Positions 1 through 8,726 of a DNA stretch of 64,000 bases are shown piece after piece. Source of the stretch: Bacillota bacterium (GTDB lineage: Bacteria > Bacillota > Clostridia > Acetivibrionales > DSM-1351); assembly GCA_023444055.1 (NCBI GenBank), contig JAEZRV010000080.1:8438-72437 (forward strand), read 5' to 3'. Made by a program: the position numbers and the translations under genes. The notes below the pieces were generated by a model. It was given only the letters and a program-made list of their open reading frames with translations. It had not been told where the DNA came from and searched no databases. The number at the start of each line of letters is the position of its first letter. Positions within the stretch are counted from its first letter, which is position 1.

Positions 1-654
1 CTGCTTAGCTGTTGCCCCATTATTAGGAAATAATTGGTTAGTTGACATAGTGTTAGGTGCTGCTGAAAAGGCTCCAACATATGGGAACTTGTCCAAATTT
101 GTCAGTCCAATGTTGAATGATTGTCCGCCACCCATTGATAGACCGCACACTGTCCTATGTTGAGGGTCAGTATAAACTGAATAGTTTGATTCGATGTATG
201 GTATAAGAGATTCAGTCAAATCTTTTGTGAAATTTGTCCAACCATCAGATACACCATTTCCAGTTGCATTACCGTTTGGTAATACACAGATAAATGGTTT
301 AATATTACCAGCAGCGATGAGATTATCAAGGATGACATTAGGTGCTCCATTGGCGTACCACTCATCTTCATTACCGCCAATACCGTGCAATAAATACATT
401 ACGCTGTATTTATTGTTTGCTGAATATCCTGGTGGCAGATATATTCTAGCCCTACGCGTACTGTTTGTAGCCTTAGACTGATAATTAATATAGCTCACTT
501 GACCATGTGGAACACTCTTGACTTGGTCATATCCTGACGGTGGTGTAGTTGGGAGTGCTGCTGCTTCAACCTGACATACAGGTACTGCAGTGGCAAGTAA
601 TGCAAGACTGAATAATACTGGTACAACTTTCTTAACTAAAGTTCTTAGTTTCAT
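1..654 (-). CDS. Cellulosomal CE1 esterase, N-terminal part (cut by window edge)
   Basis: This is the first 218 codons of a secreted carbohydrate esterase of family CE1 (feruloyl or acetyl xylan esterase); the frame is open to base 1, so the C-terminus lies outside the window. It has a signal peptide (MKLRTLVKK, hydrophobic core, cleavage near VEAAA), the oxyanion-region motif HGIGGNEDEW and the nucleophile elbow GLSMGGGQS. An AGAGGGG ribosome binding site precedes the ATG. It is a close paralogue of the gene at 704-2191: most residues are identical, and the DNA of 1-654 aligns with about 1542-2191. The two genes are separated by only 49 bases, so this looks like a recent tandem duplication. 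By analogy with its neighbours it should continue into CBM6 and dockerin, but that cannot be seen here. Confidence 0.9.
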   Translation of the reverse strand, partial: MKLRTLVKKVVPVLFSLALLATAVPVCQVEAAALPTTPPSGYDQVKSVPHGQVSYINYQSKATNSTRRARIYLPPGYSANNKYSVMYLLHGIGGNEDEWYANGAPNVILDNLIAAGNIKPFICVLPNGNATGNGVSDGWTNFTKDLTESLIPYIESNYSVYTDPQHRTVCGLSMGGGQSFNIGLTNLDKFPYVGAFSAAPNTMSTNQLFPNNGATAKQ

Positions 655-703
655 TTTTTTGTTATCCCCTCTCTTTTTAGATAATACTTGTCGGTCAATT
701 TAT

Positions 704-2191
704 TTATTCTCCAGGGAAAACAGTTATCATTCTAAGCAGATATTGTTTCATAAGTGCAAAATCAAGTGCATCTATTGTTCCACTAGCATCTAAATCAGCC
801 AATGTCTTGTCTTGAATATCTTCTGTTCCTAAAAGTTGCTTTTTAATTAACATTAAATCTAATGAATCTATTGAATTATCAGAATTTATATCACCTAATT
901 TACCTACTGTTATGTCTTCTTTACTAAATTTAAACCAATCCAAATTAAATAAATAATCGCTTGTTCCTGTGAATTTCAGATATACATCATGTTCTCCAGT
1001 AACTCCGCTAACAGCACAGGATACGTCAGTCCATGTTTTCCATCCGCCTGTACTAGCAACGGTACAAGTACCTATTAATGTTCCTGTCAAACTATCCAAA
1101 CGAATTTCTATATTTCCGCCATTTGACTCACTTCCTGCACTTGCTTGGAATTTTGTAGCACCACTACCGAAATCAACTTTTTGGTAAACTGTATAATCTC
1201 CGTTTTGGATATAACCTATATTCTTACCGTTGTCATCAGTATTAGCTTCAATCTCAACTCCTGATTGCTGGTTGAAACTCTCTGCTTCTATTTTTTCAAA
1301 TGCTGATATTGGTTCAGGAGGTGTAACTGGTCCATACTCAGTAAATCCTTTTTCACATACCATCTGTGAATAATTCCACAAACTCTGCTTCCACACATTC
1401 CAATCATGTCCTCCATTCTGAATTTTGAAATATGTATAAGGAATACTTTGAGAATTACAGAAATTAGCTACTCTGTCACCATTACTTATAAGACCATCAC
1501 TTGTACCACATGAAATGAACAAGAATTTCAAATTCTGCTTAGCTGCTGCCCCATTATTAGGGAATAACTGGTTAACTTGCATTGTATTAGGTGCTGCTGA
1601 AAACGCTCCAACGTATGGGAATGTGTTCAAATTTGTCAGTCCAATGTTGAATGATTGTCCTCCACCCATTGAGAGACCACACACTGTCCTATGTTGAGAG
1701 TCAGTATAAACTGAATAGTTTGCTTGCACATATGGTACAAGAGAATCAATCAAATCTCTTGTGAAATTTGTCCAACCATCAGATACACCATTTCCTGTTG
1801 CGTTACCGTTTGGCAATACACATACAAATGGCTGAATTTTACCAGCAGCGATGAGATTATCAAGGATTACATTAGGTGCTCCATTAGCGTACCACTCATC
1901 TTCATTACCGCCGATACCGTGCAATAAATACATTACGCTGTATTTATTGCTTGTTGAATATCCTGGTGGAAGGTAAATTCTAGCCCTACGCGTACTGTTT
2001 GTAGCCTTAGACTGATAATTAATATAGCTCACTTGACCATGAGGAATATTACTCTGAACTCTGTCATATCCTGACGGTGGTGTAGTTGGGAGTGCTGCTG
2101 CTTCAACCTGACTTACAGGTACTGCAGTAGCAAGTAATGCAAGACTGAATAATACTGGTACAACTTTCTTAACTAAAGTTCTTAGTTTCAT
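704..2191 (-). CDS. Cellulosomal CE1 esterase (feruloyl/acetyl xylan esterase)-CBM6-dockerin
   Basis: A 495-residue secreted modular esterase that should remove feruloyl or acetyl groups from arabinoxylan while docked on the cellulosome scaffold. Order: signal peptide 1-31; CE1 alpha/beta hydrolase about 36-285 with nucleophile Ser174 in GLSMGG, probable Asp232 (GTSDG) and His262 (GGHDW); a short PPEP linker; CBM6 about 297-424; type I dockerin about 432-495 with two calcium-binding repeats. The first dockerin repeat has Ser-Leu (IDSLDL) where the other dockerins here have Ala-Ile or Ala-Leu. Start ATG is preceded by AGAGGGG. It is the sixth gene of the xyl-doc-like operon, after GH43 and before its own duplicate. 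Family certainty is high; feruloyl versus acetyl specificity cannot be told from sequence alone. Confidence 0.93.
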   Translation of the reverse strand: MKLRTLVKKVVPVLFSLALLATAVPVSQVEAAALPTTPPSGYDRVQSNIPHGQVSYINYQSKATNSTRRARIYLPPGYSTSNKYSVMYLLHGIGGNEDEWYANGAPNVILDNLIAAGKIQPFVCVLPNGNATGNGVSDGWTNFTRDLIDSLVPYVQANYSVYTDSQHRTVCGLSMGGGQSFNIGLTNLNTFPYVGAFSAAPNTMQVNQLFPNNGAAAKQNLKFLFISCGTSDGLISNGDRVANFCNSQSIPYTYFKIQNGGHDWNVWKQSLWNYSQMVCEKGFTEYGPVTPPEPISAFEKIEAESFNQQSGVEIEANTDDNGKNIGYIQNGDYTVYQKVDFGSGATKFQASAGSESNGGNIEIRLDSLTGTLIGTCTVASTGGWKTWTDVSCAVSGVTGEHDVYLKFTGTSDYLFNLDWFKFSKEDITVGKLGDINSDNSIDSLDLMLIKKQLLGTEDIQDKTLADLDASGTIDALDFALMKQYLLRMITVFPGE

Positions 2192-2428
2192 TTTTTATTT
2201 TCCCCTCTCTTTTTACATAATTTTTCTATTAACCCATTTATTAACAAGCCCCTCTAAAGTTTAAATCCACCCAATTCTAATCTTAACTTTCTTCAGTTTT
2301 CATATAGGTGCGAAGTGTACACTACATGAATTGCTTATTTCTACGCCCCCTCCCTTTCTTATTAAATTTAAAGTAAACGTATTCTATACCACATTCTTCC
2401 TACATGCTACTTCAGATAATACATTAGC

Positions 2429-4423
2429 TTAGGGCTTGTAAGGCAATTCCGAAACATCACCTAGCAAATACTTTTTAAAGACAGCAAAATCAATAGCATC
2501 AATTGCACCATCAACATTCAAATCTGCTGCCTTAATACCATTTTCTACAGGGAATTCCTCGATTGAGCCTAGAAGGTACATTTTCAACAAAGCATAGTCA
2601 GTTGAATCAATGCTCTTATCTCCATTGAGATCTCCCACAAGTGCAGTAGAAATATCTTCTTTGGTAAATTTGAACCAGTTTAGATTAGTTAAGTAACCTT
2701 CTCCCCCGATAAATTTCAAATATAGGTCATGCTTTCCACTAACCTCACTGATATTGCATGATACGTCATTAAAGGTTTGCCAATCTCCAGTCACTGGAAC
2801 TGGGCATGTACCTATTAAAGTACCAGTTGAACTATCAAGTCTGATTTCAATTTCTGCTTCATTAGTAGCACTTGATACTCTGGCATTAAAGCTTGTCGCG
2901 CCACCTTCTTCGAAATCAATATTGTTATAAACAACATAATCTCCGTTTTCGGTATAGCCAACAGCTTCTGTTCCTTCGTCACATTCCACATTTTGGATTC
3001 CCAATTGGTCGTTGTAACTCTCGGCTTCAATCTTTGAAAAGGCTGATACAGGAGTTGCTGGTACAGTAACAAACTTCCACCAGTTAACATTAAACAATGA
3101 TCCACTTCCACCTGTAAATTTTAGGTATAAATCATGTACACCAGTTGCGCCGCTTACTGTACAAGTATTTGTAGTCCAAGCCTGCCAGCCTCCAGTACCC
3201 TTAACTGCAAGAGTTCCAACTAGCTTTCCTGTAGGACTGTCAAGGCGAAGCTCAATGTTTCCTCCGCTGTTTGCTGATGCTACTCTTGCCTCAAAAGATG
3301 TGGCTCCTGTAGTGCCAAAATTCACACCCTTTACCTTTATATAGTCACCATTTTCTATATTGCAAACATCCATTCCGCCTTCACTGCATTTTTCTGTTTC
3401 TACACCTGATTCCCAGCAAATTGTTTCAGCCTCTGTTTTTAAATATGGGTTCAGATTACCGACTGCTGGTGTACCAGTAGTAGTCATATTCATAGTAGGA
3501 ATTGTACCGTCAGCGTTATAACTAAATTTTTCTATACATACCGAACGGTGGTAGCCTCCTCCATTTGGTAAAGCTCCATTATGGTAGAAGAAATAAGAAT
3601 TTCCTTTAAAGTCAACTACTCCTGGATGGTTTGTAAAGCTAGCGCCTTGAGTAGGCATGATTTTACCACGATAAGTCCAAGGTCCTGTTGGACTAGTGCT
3701 TGTGGAATAACCTATATGCTCGGATACAGGACCGCCTGCGAATACCATATAGTATAAACTGCCGCGTTTATAAAACCATGGACCTTCCTCATATGATGTT
3801 GCTCTGTCTGTCTTGCTTCGAGCTCCGAAACTAGCTACAGTCAAAGGCACTGTCACAACGTTACCCGAATAGGAAACCATATCTTCATTTAACTTCACAT
3901 ATTTAAGAGCAGGATTTCCCCAGTATAGATAAGCCTGTCCATCATCATCAACATAAGCTGTCGGGTCAATATTACCATAACCAGGTGCTATTAATGGTTT
4001 TCCAATAGCGTCCTTAAAAGGCCCTGTTGGACTATCTGAAACAGCGACTCCTATTGCTGTGCCACCACTTTTTGCAGTCAACGGAACATAGTAATAAAAC
4101 TTACCATTTCTAGGAACACACTGACCAGCCCATGCATCACCCTTCGCCCAGCTGAAATCAGTATAAGCCAATGGTGTACCATGATCAGTCCAATTCACCA
4201 TGTCTTTTGACGAATAGCATTTCCAATCATTCATAGTAAAAAAGTTATTTACTATATTGTCTTCATCATGTGAAGTATATACATAACAAGTATCTCCATA
4301 AACCATAGGAGCAGGGTCAGCAGTATAATTTGTTTGTACTATTGGGTTATCTGCATAACACATTAGTGAAAAAAACATAGAGAAGGTCAACGAAAGTGGC
4401 AAAATCTTACAAATCTTTCTCAT
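2429..4423 (-). CDS. Cellulosomal GH43 glycosidase-CBM6-CBM6-dockerin
   Basis: A 664-residue secreted enzyme of family GH43, probably an alpha-L-arabinofuranosidase or beta-xylosidase acting on arabinoxylan. Order: signal peptide 1-24 (cleavage near CYA-DN); five-bladed propeller about 26-320 with the three expected acidic residues at Asp36 (ADPAP), Asp153 (IDPTAYVDDDG) and Glu213 (EEGPW); CBM6 about 328-455; second CBM6 about 462-588; type I dockerin about 596-664 with DGAIDAIDFAVFKKYLLG as second repeat. Two CBM6 modules suggest avidity for xylan chains. It lies in the operon between GH10 and CE1, with a 265-base hairpin-rich gap upstream and a 237-base gap downstream. The GH43 subfamily is not assigned with certainty. 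Confidence 0.93.
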   Translation of the reverse strand: MRKICKILPLSLTFSMFFSLMCYADNPIVQTNYTADPAPMVYGDTCYVYTSHDEDNIVNNFFTMNDWKCYSSKDMVNWTDHGTPLAYTDFSWAKGDAWAGQCVPRNGKFYYYVPLTAKSGGTAIGVAVSDSPTGPFKDAIGKPLIAPGYGNIDPTAYVDDDGQAYLYWGNPALKYVKLNEDMVSYSGNVVTVPLTVASFGARSKTDRATSYEEGPWFYKRGSLYYMVFAGGPVSEHIGYSTSTSPTGPWTYRGKIMPTQGASFTNHPGVVDFKGNSYFFYHNGALPNGGGYHRSVCIEKFSYNADGTIPTMNMTTTGTPAVGNLNPYLKTEAETICWESGVETEKCSEGGMDVCNIENGDYIKVKGVNFGTTGATSFEARVASANSGGNIELRLDSPTGKLVGTLAVKGTGGWQAWTTNTCTVSGATGVHDLYLKFTGGSGSLFNVNWWKFVTVPATPVSAFSKIEAESYNDQLGIQNVECDEGTEAVGYTENGDYVVYNNIDFEEGGATSFNARVSSATNEAEIEIRLDSSTGTLIGTCPVPVTGDWQTFNDVSCNISEVSGKHDLYLKFIGGEGYLTNLNWFKFTKEDISTALVGDLNGDKSIDSTDYALLKMYLLGSIEEFPVENGIKAADLNVDGAIDAIDFAVFKKYLLGDVSELPYKP

Positions 4424-4559
4424 AATTCCTCCTTATAATTACTACTATATTTTCACTTCAAAACTTGAAAAATTTTATTTACAAACTAAAATAAATTACA
4501 TTTTATAATTTTTACTTTAATAATAGGTTAACAAACTTACTTTTTTATACTAATTTGCA

Positions 4560-4585
4560 TTGAAAATGTGTAAACACATTTTCAA
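4560..4585. repeat. Perfect 12-bp inverted repeat between GH10 and GH43 genes
   Basis: TTGAAAATGTGT and ACACATTTTCAA are perfect inverted copies separated by 2 bases. No U tract follows on the minus strand, so it does not look like a simple terminator. A smaller stem, GAGC-GAA-GCTC, lies just beside it near 4609-4619. Confidence 0.75.
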
Positions 4586-4641
4586 ATAGCAGCATTTGCG
4601 ACGATGGAGCGAAGCTCGCACGAAATAGTATTATATGTTCC

Positions 4642-4678
4642 AAAGGAGTATTATAAAAACAGCTTATAATACCCCTTT
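4642..4678 (-). repeat. Long hairpin just after the GH10 stop codon
   Basis: AAAGGAGTATTATAA (4642-4656) pairs with TTATAATACCCCTTT (4664-4678), 14 of 15 positions, beginning about 10 bases past the GH10 stop. On the minus strand the 3' side is followed by GGAAC rather than a long U run. It could stabilise the 3' end of a processed GH10 mRNA or reduce read-through into the downstream GH43 gene; which of these is inference. Confidence 0.7.
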
Positions 4679-4688
4679 TAATATTACA

Positions 4689-6323
4689 TTATTTTGCAGC
4701 AGGAAATTCTGTTATTGAGCCAAGCAGATACTGTTTCATCAATGAAAAATCAAGTGCATTAATGTCGCCACTAGCATCTACATCTGCTGCTTTTAAACCG
4801 TTTTCAGCAGGGAATACAGATATTGAGCCAAGCAGATACTGTTTCATTAATGAGAAATCAAGTGCATTAATGTCACCGCTGCCATCAAGATCACCATATT
4901 TTACTTCTTGTGTTGGTTGATTGTTGAACTTGAACCAGTCCAAATTCATTAAATAATCGCTATTTCCAGTAAACACCAAATATAAGTCATGCTCTCCAGT
5001 AACTCCACTGACACTGCATGTTGCATCAGCCCAAGTTTTCCATCCGCCGGTACTTGCAACAGGACAATATCCTACTAATGTTCCTGTCGGACTATCCAAA
5101 CGAATTTCTATATTTCCACCAGTTGACTCGCTGCCTGCACTTGCCTGGAAACTAGTAGCACCGCTACCAAAATCAATCTTTTTATAAACAACATAATCTC
5201 CATTTTGAATATACCCGATATTCTTACCACTGCCATCAGGATTTTCTTCAATCTCAACTCCAGATTGGCTATTATAGCTTTCTGCTTCAATCTTTGTAAA
5301 TGCACTTCTTGGATCTATTACTTCTGGTTCGTCATTGCCAATTGGAGCAGTAGGAATATATGACTTCATCCAAGTAAGAGCAGGTCTTTCTGTTCCATTA
5401 CTACGAATCAAATAGGAGTTTGAAATCCATGTATGTCCTTGTAGGTAACCCCAATATGTGATACCTTTTACTGATGGGTGTTCATACATTAAAGGGAAAA
5501 GTTCTTTCATTTTATTTAACTGTTGAGTATCATCAGCTATATTTATATCTAATTCAGAAATGTAGATATTTACTCCTGTAGCTGCAAGTCTATCCAACTT
5601 CTTCTTTACATCAGCAGCATTGTTAGATTCAAGACCGTGAGATTGACATCCAATACCATCAATTAAATTTCTTTTCTTCAATATATTTATTACTGTAATA
5701 TATTCGTTAATACAGCTCCAACCGTCTGGGCACAAAACGTTATAGTCATTAATGAAAAGTTTTGTATTTGGGAAGTATTTACGTGCAGTTTCAAAAGACC
5801 ATACTATCCAGTCGTAACCAGTTCCATAAAGGCCGTTGTCACCACCGATAGCATTCTTATATGGGAAAGGTGCGTGTCCTTTCATTGCTTCATTTACAAC
5901 ATCCATTTCATCTATTGCTGGGAAGTTCTGTGCAACTGCTTTAAACCAGTTCTCAATTGCTGTTTTTCTAGCTGAGTCTGATAGATTTCCTAACCAGTTT
6001 GGATACTGTGAACCCCAAATCATAGTATGGAATTTGAAAGGAATTTTATTTGTTTTACAATAGTTATACATTGATTTAGCTTGGCCAAAGTTGTATGAAC
6101 CCTGTTGGCCTTCAACTGATCCCCATTTGCTGGCATTTTCAGGAGTAATCTGATTCCAATAGTCTGCAAATTTAGAAGGTGCATTTCCATCATACCATAT
6201 ATTTCCTACATATTTAGCCTTACCTGTAGCCATTGCAGCATCAGCAGGAATACTGATAGTGCTAACAAGACTAAAAGCAACTAATAGTGCACTTACTATT
6301 CTTAAGCCTCTTTTTTTAAACAT
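4689..6323 (-). CDS. Cellulosomal GH10 endo-beta-1,4-xylanase-CBM6-dockerin
   Basis: A secreted 544-residue endoxylanase. The open frame runs further upstream to 6389, but the ATG at 6323 (MFKKRGLR) is preceded by GGAGG at 7 bases and starts a proper signal peptide (SALLVAFSLV, cleavage near ADAAM), so it is chosen. GH10 barrel about 30-325 with acid/base Glu145 in MDVVNEAM and nucleophile Glu257 in YISELDINI; CBM6 about 345-468; dockerin about 478-544 with two almost identical repeats (DINALDFSLMKQYLLG twice). The Ala-Leu pair in each repeat is the C. cellulolyticum-type cohesin code. The catalytic barrel is compact for GH10. It supplies the main backbone-cutting activity of the operon. Confidence 0.95.
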   Translation of the reverse strand: MFKKRGLRIVSALLVAFSLVSTISIPADAAMATGKAKYVGNIWYDGNAPSKFADYWNQITPENASKWGSVEGQQGSYNFGQAKSMYNYCKTNKIPFKFHTMIWGSQYPNWLGNLSDSARKTAIENWFKAVAQNFPAIDEMDVVNEAMKGHAPFPYKNAIGGDNGLYGTGYDWIVWSFETARKYFPNTKLFINDYNVLCPDGWSCINEYITVINILKKRNLIDGIGCQSHGLESNNAADVKKKLDRLAATGVNIYISELDINIADDTQQLNKMKELFPLMYEHPSVKGITYWGYLQGHTWISNSYLIRSNGTERPALTWMKSYIPTAPIGNDEPEVIDPRSAFTKIEAESYNSQSGVEIEENPDGSGKNIGYIQNGDYVVYKKIDFGSGATSFQASAGSESTGGNIEIRLDSPTGTLVGYCPVASTGGWKTWADATCSVSGVTGEHDLYLVFTGNSDYLMNLDWFKFNNQPTQEVKYGDLDGSGDINALDFSLMKQYLLGSISVFPAENGLKAADVDASGDINALDFSLMKQYLLGSITEFPAAK

Positions 6324-6466
6324 ATTCAAACCTCCAATTATATTTTTTAGATACAGTTTAGTTAACCTATTATTAAAAAAATTAAACAAATTTTAATTAC
6401 CAACATTTAATTCTAACCACATGCTACCAATTACTAAAGGCTATTTATTATTCTTCCTATTATGCA

Positions 6467-8647
6467 TTACACTTCAGCAGGAAATTTTGTAATTATTCCA
6501 AGAAGATATTGCTTTAGAGTTACAAAGTCAATTGCATCTATGGTGCCGCTTGCGTCTACATCTGCTGCCTTCAAACCATCAACAGAAGGGAATTCAGTTA
6601 TTGATCCAAGTAGATATTGTTTCATCAGTGAAAAATCAATTGCATTTATATCACCGCTACCATCAAGATCACCATATGTTACTTTTGGACTTGTAGCAGA
6701 ATTAAACTTCCACCAGTTAAAATTAAATAAGTAGCCGCTTTCACCAGTAAATACCATGTATAAATCATGTTCACCTGTGACTTTGCTAACATCACAAGAT
6801 TCTGTAGTCCAAGTCTGCCAATCACCTGTACCAGGAACAGCACAAGTTCCAATAAGTGTACCTGTAGGACTGTCAAGACGAAGTTCTATATTTCCGCCAT
6901 TAGTTTCTGAAGCTACTCTTGCTTCGAAAGATGCCGCACCGTTTCCGAAATCAATTTTCTTGTATGCAACATAGTCTCCATTTTCTATATATCCAACATC
7001 CTGTCCCTCACCAGTATCAGTACAAGTTTCAGTTTGAATTCCTGATTGGTTATTATAACTTTCTGCTTCAATCTGTGAAAAAGCTGAACGTTGCTTAGCA
7101 GGAGCTGTGAACTGCCAGTAATCAACATTAAATAAGTTGCTGGTGCCTGTTCCAGTAAACACTAAGTATACATTGTGAACTCCAGTTACCTTACTTATAG
7201 TTGTCTCTACTTCCTTCCACGTTTGAGCTCCTCCTGTCGCACCCACATTAAGTGTTCCAACAAGAGTACCAGTAGCACTGTCTAGACGTATCTCAATTTT
7301 TCCGCCTACAGTTGATGCTACATTTGCTTTAAAGGTTTCAGCTCCTTCTGTACCGAAGTCAGCGTTTCCTACTGCAACCCAGTCTCCATTATTTATGCCT
7401 GTTACATCCATATTACTTACAGGTCCACCTGTTGCAGAACATTGCTCAGTTGATATACCAGCACACCAAGCAATTGTTTCAGCCTCTGTTCTCTGGTATG
7501 GATCAATACTTCGAAGCTGTGCTATACCCTTCATATCAGCCGCAACCTCTTTAATCAATCCATTACTATCATATTCAAGCTTGTTGATGTGCGGAGAACG
7601 ATACCCTTTTCCGCTTCCTAACTGTTTCGCACTTACAGTTTGGGCATGATATATTACATACCATTGGTTATTAAATTTGAAAACTGTGTGATGGTTATTT
7701 CCACCACCGCCAAAGAAATAACCTGGATTTTTAAGGAAATGTCCAGTATAAGTAAATGGTCCCATAGGGTTGCTACTTACCATATACGCAATTTCACCTG
7801 CAGGCTTGTCCGATGGATGGGTGCCTGAGAAATTAAAACAATATGAATAGTAATACTTTCCGTTATACTTATGAATTCCTGAGTCCTCGAACATAAATGG
7901 AGCATCAATCATTGATGCACTTCCAACTGTGCTGATCATGTCTGCGCCTAATTTAATTACTCTTGCTGTTTTTGGATTTGCACAGGATGCTTGGTCTCTA
8001 TCATTTGGAATACCTCCACCGCAATACAGGTATCCTGTACCATCATCATCTACTAATACTGCCGGGTCAAAAAGCCAAGTAACTCCTGCAATTCCTGGTG
8101 TGCTACCAGAAACAAGAGCCTTTCCTATTGGATCTGTCCATGGTCCTATTGGACTATCCGCAGTAAGTACGCCAATACCTCCTCCACCATTGGCAAAGTA
8201 AAGGAAAAATTTGTCCTTACCATTAATAACTTTATGTGCTGCGGCTGGTGCCCATGAAGCTCCTGCCCATTTTGCAATACCTTTTCCATTGTTAGCACCA
8301 TTGTATCCTGCTACTGGAACTGCTCCGTGATCTGTCCAGTTAACCATATCGGATGAAGACATGACAACTACTCTGTTAAGCTTAGCAAATGAATTGTCTT
8401 TAACACTTCCATCGCTATTATATTCATACTCATCACTTGATAAATAAATATAAACCCTTCCGTTATAGACTATCGCATATGGATCAGCTCCAAGTTTATA
8501 ATCCATCAGAGGATTTGAATTACCCGGAGTCTTAACAACCGGGCTTGCTGCAGCGTAGGTGGTTGTTGGCATTATTACTGCTGTTGCCAACATACACGTT
8601 GTCAGCATCATAGAAACTACTTTTTTAAGTTTACTTTTCCCCCACAT
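6467..8647 (-). CDS. Cellulosomal GH43 arabinoxylan arabinofuranohydrolase-CBM6-CBM6-dockerin
   Basis: A 726-residue secreted GH43 enzyme. After the signal peptide (1-32) the sequence NPLMDYKLGADPY resembles Bacillus XynD-type arabinoxylan arabinofuranohydrolases, so removal of arabinose side chains from xylan is the likely reaction. Acidic triad candidates: Asp55 (GADPY), Asp194 (LFDPAVLVDDDG) and Glu254 (MFEDSG). Two CBM6 modules follow (about 395-520 and 530-655) and then a dockerin with DINAIDFSLMKQYLLG and TIDAIDFVTLKQYLLG. ATG is preceded by GGAGG at 7 bases. It sits between GH30 and GH10 with short gaps (79 and 143 bases), consistent with cotranscription. The assignment to arabinoxylan substrate is by family resemblance. 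Confidence 0.93.
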   Translation of the reverse strand: MWGKSKLKKVVSMMLTTCMLATAVIMPTTTYAAASPVVKTPGNSNPLMDYKLGADPYAIVYNGRVYIYLSSDEYEYNSDGSVKDNSFAKLNRVVVMSSSDMVNWTDHGAVPVAGYNGANNGKGIAKWAGASWAPAAAHKVINGKDKFFLYFANGGGGIGVLTADSPIGPWTDPIGKALVSGSTPGIAGVTWLFDPAVLVDDDGTGYLYCGGGIPNDRDQASCANPKTARVIKLGADMISTVGSASMIDAPFMFEDSGIHKYNGKYYYSYCFNFSGTHPSDKPAGEIAYMVSSNPMGPFTYTGHFLKNPGYFFGGGGNNHHTVFKFNNQWYVIYHAQTVSAKQLGSGKGYRSPHINKLEYDSNGLIKEVAADMKGIAQLRSIDPYQRTEAETIAWCAGISTEQCSATGGPVSNMDVTGINNGDWVAVGNADFGTEGAETFKANVASTVGGKIEIRLDSATGTLVGTLNVGATGGAQTWKEVETTISKVTGVHNVYLVFTGTGTSNLFNVDYWQFTAPAKQRSAFSQIEAESYNNQSGIQTETCTDTGEGQDVGYIENGDYVAYKKIDFGNGAASFEARVASETNGGNIELRLDSPTGTLIGTCAVPGTGDWQTWTTESCDVSKVTGEHDLYMVFTGESGYLFNFNWWKFNSATSPKVTYGDLDGSGDINAIDFSLMKQYLLGSITEFPSVDGLKAADVDASGTIDAIDFVTLKQYLLGIITKFPAEV

Positions 8648-8726
8648 CTAAAAACCTCCTTGTTTTTTTATTTTATGCCTTAAAGCTAAAATGACGTGTT
8701 ATCAATATCTCTTATGTATTTGCTGA

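Noticed and set aside
2372..2385. Catabolite-responsive element AGTAAACGTATTCT upstream of the CE1 gene
   Set aside because: Three mismatches to the cre consensus, and it is internal to the operon rather than at its promoter.
4587..4625. Mobile repeat element between GH10 and GH43 (GCGACGATGGAGCGAAGCTCGC)
   Set aside because: It is somewhat similar to AACGATGAACGTACGAAAT near 57149, but the similarity is too short to support a repeat family.
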